Positions 12,701 through 21,700 of a stretch of DNA of 64,000 nucleotides are shown here, piece after piece; the first letter of the stretch is position 1; every line of letters starts with the position of its first letter. The DNA comes from Stenopsyche tienmushanensis. Its lineage: Eukaryota; Arthropoda; Insecta; Trichoptera; Stenopsychidae. Where the stretch lies: the NCBI GenBank assembly GCA_008973525.1, contig WACJ01000381.1:124001-188000 (forward strand), read 5' to 3'. Both the position numbers and the translations under genes were made by a program. A model generated the notes under the pieces. That model was not told the DNA's origin, did no database searches, and was given only the letters and a program-made list of their open reading frames with translations.

Positions 12701-15700
12701 GGCGTAAAATACTGTATCATCCACACAAATCCACTTTTCTCGCCGGACCGCGCAGCGTGAATCAATCTTGTATATCAATAAATTAACTGTAGCACACAAT
12801 ATTCTTTCATTTCTTCGCGTAAACATAAACAATACACATGCGTGTCTTCAATTTGAATTATCATTATGATAAATTTGATTATCGATCAATACAATCCTAC
12901 GACGTACGAGTGAGACGCTAGACATTCTCCGTCTCTGTCTCCGTTTCACAATCTCCACAATTAACGTACCAGAATGCTCTATCTGTATCACTCGAATTCG
13001 TTCGCAGCATATGCGGGATTCCTCGTCTACGTGTAAATATCAATCGCATGAGAGTATGCAGGGGCGCGGCTGCCATATGGGCAAAATATGTACCACACGA
13101 GGGCGGCCGATTCGAGTTGATTATAGGGGGCGGCCGTTTGACCGCCTCCTACAAATATTATATTACGCAAAAAAAAAAAACGAAATATAATATCATAGTT
13201 TCAAGACCATATTTACTTTGCTTTTGTACATTTAACTCAGATGTCCATTTCTGCTAAGGTATAAATAAGTCCCATTAATGGTAGTTGTCAATCCCGAGGG
13301 CGGGCAGTCTTTCTCAGCAAGAATTTTCAGTCGACTGCGACATTAAAGGCGTTTCATTGATAATATAGCGCCTTAGTCTATGGACTGGATCAAAGATGTC
13401 ACATCATGGGGCAAAATCTTTGTAAATATATGGTGAGAATTGACACCGTACTCCCACGCTTTTTATGAGAATAATCTTATGTTAAAGAGTTGGTCCACGT
13501 GGACCTGCTCGGTCTGAAACTGTATCATGACAAGAGACAGTTCTCTTTACAAATAATTTATACGCAATACCTAGAATGGATATGCTCCTATTTTCGTTTT
13601 GAAGGCTGAAATTAATGACATTGACATCGTCGTGTTTTGCTGTTAAATAGTACGCGCACTGAGCTACACATGGGAAAATAGACGCATTGCTTGTCATTTG
13701 GATGACATAATTGAATTGACAGCGAAAATAATGCTTTGTGACGACTATTACAGATTAAATAAATAAACAAAATAAAGCATGTGTTACCACTGTACGCATT
13801 TATCCCCGAAAATGCCGCAAAACGTCCTAAAAGAGGACGCAGTGGCCACAAGATCTGTGTGTTCAATCGGTCCGCTTTTCCGACCGCTGACATGACGAAT
13901 GAACGCCTTGTGATCGGACGCCGCCCGAGCATATCTACAGAACGATTACAAACTCTCATTAACAAATGAAGTTGTCCGAAGAAGACTGATCGAGATCGGT
14001 CGAATGTTTGTATATACAATATTACAAAATCGAACAGTCATTCAGTCTTGATTAATATAAAGTTACACGGTCAAGTAAAATAAAAATCAAGTGCAACTCT
14101 TGCCCGGGTCGGTATTCCGTGCTTTGCATCCCAACCCAATTGCGCCCGTGGCGGGCGCCTGCTTTGCCACCTCATTGTTACGGTCCTGAATGTAATAGAA
14201 TTTAATAATGATTTAAATACGTTTTCGACATGTTGCTGCTGCTGCTGCTGTTATTGTCACCGGGTATCGAAATTATATTTATGTTGGAATTTGATGAGCT
14301 CGAATTGGTAATCCAAAGCGTAATACAAAACACATCGAAGGTGCTTTGTTTGCCTAGCAGTCACCAGATCGCTATGCGCCAACATGGTGCATCCGTTAAA
14401 TTGCATTCCACACACTAACAATGGTTGTGCTAATTTAAAAACCTTCTTGGATACACGCCCAATAACTCACGAAAGTTTTATCGCAATCGAATGAATAGAT
14501 TACCAATATAAAACTGAAAATAGACTGCTTGGATGTTTGAAAATCATATATTCCTTTAGTAGCTACAACTTTTTCCAATCTATATAATAATTTAATTTAA
14601 AATTGCAATGAAAGAAATTGAATTTCAAATTTAAAATATCGAATTTGATTTGTAAAATATTTAATTTTGACTTTTAAAAAAGTAGGGGGCAGCCAATTTA
14701 TATTTGCGCACGAGCGGCCAAGCCCCTAGGTCACTTGTTCCCAACCTAGGGGTCGCGACGGGTTTTCTGTGGAATCGCCAACTTATACAGTCAACTAAAA
14801 AAATATTAAGTATTCAGAAGAATGCCTTCAAAACTCAAACGTCACTCAGAGGCGAAGCATTCAGAACACACTAAAAAGGATTTGGAGTTCATTCATTAGC
14901 ATGAAACTAGTTGCAAACATCAGAGACTTGAACTGCTACAAAAAGTGAAGATATTATAGAGAAGATAAATACTGTTTTTAAGACTGGAAGGTTAAGTGGT
15001 AAAAACGTGTGTGGGGTTTTACGTATTGTCCACCATCTATGCTTGGGTCAAAATCGGATTTTCAGAAAAAAGTAAAATAAATAGCTCTCCAAGCAAACTG
15101 CATGATTTACCGGTATGCCCTTTTCAGTAAGACTCTTCTAAATCCTCTACAAGAAATACTTCATTTGCTAATAAAAATCGTAAATTACATCAAATCTGGA
15201 GCTCGCAGTGCCCGTCTGTTTAAAGAGCTGGGCAAAGACATGGATTCTGATCACGATGTTATTCTTTTCTACACTGCAGTACGCTGCTTGTCGAAAGGAA
15301 GTGTTGTGAATCGTCTCTGAATTGAAAGATGAAATCGAGTTTATCCTGGAAGTGCAAGACAATGATATTTTGGTAAACTTTATCGACAAAGCTACGTATG
15401 CCCTGGGCGCACCCCTGAGGGGATGATTTTGAGACACAGATGATTTGGATGTGATCCTTGTTATCATTGAAATCTGAAGGAATCGACTTGTATAAAAGAC
15501 TACAGACTCTCAACTGTACGAATTTAAAACGCCCTTTCATCCAAAATAAAGTCGCCCTTTTTAGTGCGTACAACGTTTTTAATAAATCAATATCTATATA
15601 TAAGTACAGGCCAGTTTATTGATATCGCTCATCAAATTTGAAAACATCGTTATATAAAGACATGTGTCGACCTTCAGGTGACAAAATATAAATCGGGACT

Positions 15701-18700
15701 CAAACATGGGAGGCCAAAATAAACACGGTTAACCGCATGAACGACTACTTAAATTAATTGGCCGCATTTAGAATGTGGTTGTTCGATTTTTAGTATATTA
15801 AAATAGTTCGTGGAATCTCTCACTCCGGCCAATTTGTAATTTCTAAGAATTTTACATAATTTCAAAAAGGTTTATTGCAGTCAAACAATAGCATAATTCT
15901 TCGTAGTCTAAAATATGGTGGCCAATTGCTGTGGTAATTGAATTATAATACTATTGCATAATGAAGACACATTATGAAGACATTTATGATAATTTTAGAT
16001 GCACAAAGATCGTATTACATAATATTTTATTAGACTTATTTTCATGGTTGTGTTACTTTTTAGTGAAGAATGGAACCCAATAATCTTGGTCGTTGTATGC
16101 AATTCATATTTAAATTGTACGAATTCGCATTGAATGCGGAATATTGGTTTTCAATGTGCAGAATTGATATTAACGAAATCGAATGGAAAGATTCGAGAAA
16201 TTTCGTCATTATTTGCACACAATGGACGAAAAATAATGTTCTTGCATGACAATGCTGCCACATGTTGCTTCGGCGGCGAAAAATGTGATTTCAATGAACT
16301 TTGCTCCAACAAAATTCAGCACAATGAATTGCCGATTTCATATCGTCGAAATTTAAAGCCATTTTCCCTGATGGGATCCGAATATTGCCCGAGGAAAAAT
16401 GGCACCAAATTGTATCGATTCGGTTGACCAATATTTCAATGCAAAAAGCCGTGAACTTATGCACCACCCTGATGACTCCATATATCGATATTTTAATGCA
16501 ATTTTAATTTCTGAAGCATTTTGAATAATTTGCGTAATTTGAATAATAAGGATTCATCATTAATATTTTGAACTGAGCTCTTAATCATTTGAAAAAGCGT
16601 TTTCTTCAACTTTAATTTTTGCACGGTTTTATAATAACACGATCAAGAAAATGCACAAAATTTTCACTTGTGTATCTTATATTACATAGTTCCACATGAA
16701 GATTCGGATTTTGAGTTTCAGTTTCAATTCCAGTTCAATTCGCGATTGAGAAAGGTTCTGTGCATTATTTTACAAGTTCGACTATTTGAAATTGACAAAG
16801 GTACTGTATAATCATTATCTATATCATTACAAGTGATGAAAAATGGTTTTTATACGACAACAAGAAAAAATTTAAACTGTAATTCAATCAATGAAAAAAT
16901 TTAAAGAAATTAAAAATATGGAGTAATTTTTAAGGAATAAAACGAAAAAATAAGGCTGTCCGTTGTGTAATATATAATAAAATAGGCGTGCTACTGATGT
17001 AATAGTTTCTTTACGCTATATTTAGATACATACAATAAAGGCGATGCGGTGATACTTTTCATTTTAAAATTTTCTCAGTATCGACTTCTAATATGATTTT
17101 TATAAGAAAATCATGAAAAAATATTGAGAAACATTTTTTTAAAAGAACTTATTTTTGGAGGGAATGAGAAAATAAAACTTCATTTACAATAATTTCACAA
17201 CATTCTCTACTCAGATCCACAGATGTGTACAGAACAGAATAATGTCTACAGCGACCCTTCTATAACGTCGAGATAGGGACCACACCATAGAAAAAAAATC
17301 TATAAAAAGTTTGTTAAAAAGCGCGATAAGGCATTGACCTTGCGTAGTTTGCCCGTTGCTTACGTAAAAGACGCCGCAAACGCTATAGGGAAACACTCTA
17401 TAGAAGTGGACACTATAGGAGAGTTGCCTGTATTTCTAAAATCGATAGTTTTTAAATGCAGTCCATTACTGAATAAATCCTTTGTTAAACCGTTGTTAAA
17501 GAATACCACGATCATGCTCTTACTTCGGTCTGATCATTCGTTAATACCCTAAATTAGCAGATAAACACGAATCAAGTCGAGCCGGATAGTCCGATCGATG
17601 GATTTTTATTTTTCATATATTTATATAAATTATTTTTATCAATATTCACGAATGTTTTCGAGATCGGCCAAATTTTGGCTAACCGCCGCTTGTAGTTTCA
17701 CTTTCCGTGGCGTCACTCACGGATAGGGAATCCAATCCCGGGATCCCGGACAGTTTTAGGTAATTAAGAATCCCGGGATTAGAAAACGTAATCCCGAAAA
17801 TCCCGGGATTGAAATTTTTATCTAACAGAAATCGTACCCCTCACCAACACGATGAAGGCTACTAAATCGAGACATTCCCGACGAAATCTGGACGCTTGGA
17901 AACAGTGGCGTAATTACTAATTGGCGAACTTAGGCGACGCCTAGGGGCAGTGACTGTCTAATCTATGTATACATATATAACGTACATGTATGTTTTTCAA
18001 ATTGTTATATTTACCTTCCCCGCCGGTGATGTATTTACTACACCTCGACTCTAATAATGGAAATATCGATATGAAATATAATAGATACGGGGTTCAGAAT
18101 TTTTGTATTCCTCCGTAATATAATTACAAATCACATCAAAGTATTATAGTATATAAGTATTCATCTGCAGCGACGTAAATAAATAATTTGTCGGGAAATC
18201 GGGAATTTTGCGAGTTTTAGTCCGTGTCTCAGCAGAAAAGAATTTTATTAGTCACATTAATGGTGTTATACGAAAATGAAGGCTCACGCGGTCATCAACT
18301 CGAACTAGCATTTAAATATCTGATGACGATACCTCCAACGAGTGTGGAAGCTGAGCGTGCCCTTTCAGCAGCAAGTTGTCTGACTTCCAAAATCAGATCC
18401 AGACTAAATGACGCAACACTAATGTTTAATGTTAATGTTACTTCGGGCATTTTTTCAAAATTATATTTGAATTTTTTAGTGTTTTACTTATCTATTTTTG
18501 AATTGTATTTTTATCTTTTCTTAAATAAATAAAATTATTTGGCCTTCAAGTGATTTTTTATATTGAACAAATGGACTTATTAGTAATTTTTGATCAAATT
18601 CATCAAGGTAATTTCTTAAAATATTGAAAATCCCAATCCCGGGATCCCGGGACTGGTCCCGGGATTGTCTAATGAAATCCCGAAATCCCGGGATCGAAAT

Positions 18701-21700
18701 TTTGGCTCGGGATTGGATTCCCTACTCACGGATAATTCATTGCTTCTAAAAGTACCCACTTTTATAAAAATAGAATAAGTAATTTAAGTTTCTTGTTACT
18801 ATCGAGTTGTCGACTATTGAAGATTATGTTGTGGTGTTTTAATTCTCACTTACGATTCCGAACGTTCATGTGGAACGCCCTTATATTGTTAAGTACATAT
18901 CAATAATAAACAAATTCGATTAATTTAAGTTTAAGCGTTTAATATCTTGAGTTGATTTTAAGCAATATAATCACTCAATAAGTTCGTAGGATATAATTCG
19001 TTATAGAGCGTATTCTTCTCATCTTCGGTAATCCTAGATTTATAAATCTAAATTAAATTTAATATTATATGTAAGTTTAATAAAAGAAGAGAATGCTTAA
19101 ATGTACTGAAAATGAACAGAGCATATGTAAAATTATTTTAGCAAAATTTATGCGAGGAAAAGTGGGCTTTGGGGGTTGTGCTAAAATAATGTGGATTAAG
19201 GTGAAGTGTCATCTTCGTCACCGTTATGTTTGTTATAATATGAATGTCGGAGGCAGGTGACCCTCTCAATTTACGGACCAGTGGTCGCTGTCAAAGCGGA
19301 CCATAGGTGAGCAGCTAATGAGCCAACTGTGGATTCTAAGGTTTGCGCCACGTCGACTATGAAAGCATATCTGAGCATCTGAATAAATAATGTATAACTG
19401 GTGTGCTCGGCACATCAGAAAGTCTCTCATGCGGACGTTAACCGCAAGAGCTATATTTAATTGAGTCGAGGAATTCGAGGGAAGAGGGCGGGTGATATTA
19501 CCTTGGCGAGCGTCCGTGCCGAGGTTTCGGAGTAGTGCCGCTGATAGGTCAGCTTGGCGACGTGCTGTGATGTAACGTTGATTGCCTATGTGGACACGAA
19601 GGGGAAGCCACCCGTGTGTTACGCAGACAGCCCCGCGAGCACCCGTGCTCACGGCATGGATTGCTCGCAGTGCTTCTTCGCGGTCTCCCGATCTTTCGCT
19701 CCATTCTGATTCTTCTCCCTGGATTTCAGCAAAAAAATGACATTTAAACATGGTTATCAACATTCGCTTATAACATGACAATATTTGCTTTTTGGATAAT
19801 ACAAATCGTAAAAGAAACGGAAAAGAACATGAATCATCATTACACTAGTACACGAGACCCTCGAGGACGACATGCGATATATTATTTGACAACACCTTCG
19901 CGTTAAAGTTATATATGCATCACACACTATCTGAAATAAATTTGGAAACCTTTCGCACTTTGTGAAAAAATATGTACATTATTAAACATACCTTCTTTAA
20001 CATTTTTTTTTTAAAAAAATCAAATTTAAATTCGTTCATTTGTTGTCCAATCATCAAATGTCCACTTTTTTGCGATTAGTGAGTTGATTTTAAATTGACG
20101 TAAACGTCGATACTATATTCGTATGTGCTTCACTTATCGTCCACATAAATCCACTTTTCTCTCCGGATCGCGCAGCGTGAGTCAATCTTGTATATAAATA
20201 AATTAACCTTAACACTGTTGATAGCACACAATATTCGTTATTTTTTCCGCGTAAACATAAACAATACACATATGTGTCTTTAGTTTTAGTAACAAAACGA
20301 TGCATTTGTTGAAGTTTGAAATCGATAAATTTGGGTTATCAGTCGATACAATCGTATGATGTTTGAATGTATAATGAGACGCAAGATACATTCTACGTCT
20401 CTATTTTGCGATCAACAATGATTTATTTTTGACGATAATATTATAAAGTTATAACGCTGTATTCGTAGTAGATTTTGGGCGGTCCGGTCTTTTCCTGTCT
20501 ATCAAAGTCCAAGTCTCCTAGTGTCAATGATACAATGCACCCCCTTGATGAAAATATTTATTTGCATATACATAAACAATACACTTGAAATAGATTTATT
20601 TGAATTATCATTATTAGTTGATAAATTTGGGTTAACGGTGTACGTAAAATACTCTCTCCGTCTCTGTTTCTCTCCAAACTCAACGTGCAAGACACTCTTC
20701 TTCTCTGTCTGTCTCTGAGCTCAATGTGTAAGAATTCTCTTTCTGAATCATTAGAATTCGAACACAAATACGTGTCTAAACTCCACAAAAGGTTAATATT
20801 GGTAGTGCATAATAGAATAATAGAATTCCAGCCATCGACAACGTATTCTACTATTTAAGTCTATTCTGAGGCTCCTCCTTTCATTATTCTAGTCTAGATG
20901 ATCGAGTATAGGAAATTCAACTAGGAGGTCTAGATATTCAACTTCTATGTTAATCTGAGCATCCCAACTTAGAGACTTATAACCTTTTTAAGAAATTTGA
21001 GACGTTAAAAGATTATACTATTTTTGCAACCCAATCAATAGCAAATTCATCAACTGATAACTAAAACGTAGCTAGGAAATCAAATTTGGAAAAGGCAATT
21101 GGAGTCCAGAATTGAACAGAGTAGAAAACTCACCCAACGAGGCAACTGTTCAAATAAGCGAATTATTTACTAAGTAACTGAAAAACACAAAAATTAGTAC
21201 ACTCTACATTGCTGATTTTTTCATTAATGACATTTTAACATAAAAATTGCATGTAACTCATTTAACCTTCTGCGGTCCAGTGTCACGAAATTCATGACGA
21301 TATTTTTGTAATACATTGAATCAAAAATAATTTTTATTTTGGACAAATTAAAACTTTCGTTGGGTGAAATCATATATGTTTAAATAAAAGTCTGAAAATA
21401 TACCAGTAGTAACTTTTTTTAATAATACAAACATATTTTGCGTTGATAAAATATATACTCAGGTTGGGTCTGAATACGAAAGTAATATAAGTAACATCAA
21501 ATAAGTTTCAACAATAGAAGACATTTTACAATAATGCGTCAATCTAGAAATATTCAGACAAGAAAATAGAAAATTGTCACTAATAATGATGAAACTTTGA
21601 CCGTAACACAACCGCTGAGACACCATAGAAAAGCAACATATGGCGAACGAATAAGCAACCAAAAAGCAGTTAAAAAGCACTATAGTCTTAATACATGTCT

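Larger units (their letters stand above)
16682..18882 (+). mobile_element. Mariner-type non-autonomous element split by a hAT
   Basis: The left end TCCACATGAAGATTCGGATT (16691-16710) and right end TTCCGAACGTTCATGTGGAA (18856-18875) are the same inverted ends as in the elements at 11208 and 51005. The parts next to the ends also match those copies (GACAAAGGTACTGTA on the left; TTGCTTCTAAAAG and ATAATTTAAGTTTCTTG-type on the right). The 1001-bp hAT at 17724 explains most of the extra length. Part of the rest (16973-17711) is repeat F. Confidence 0.7.
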
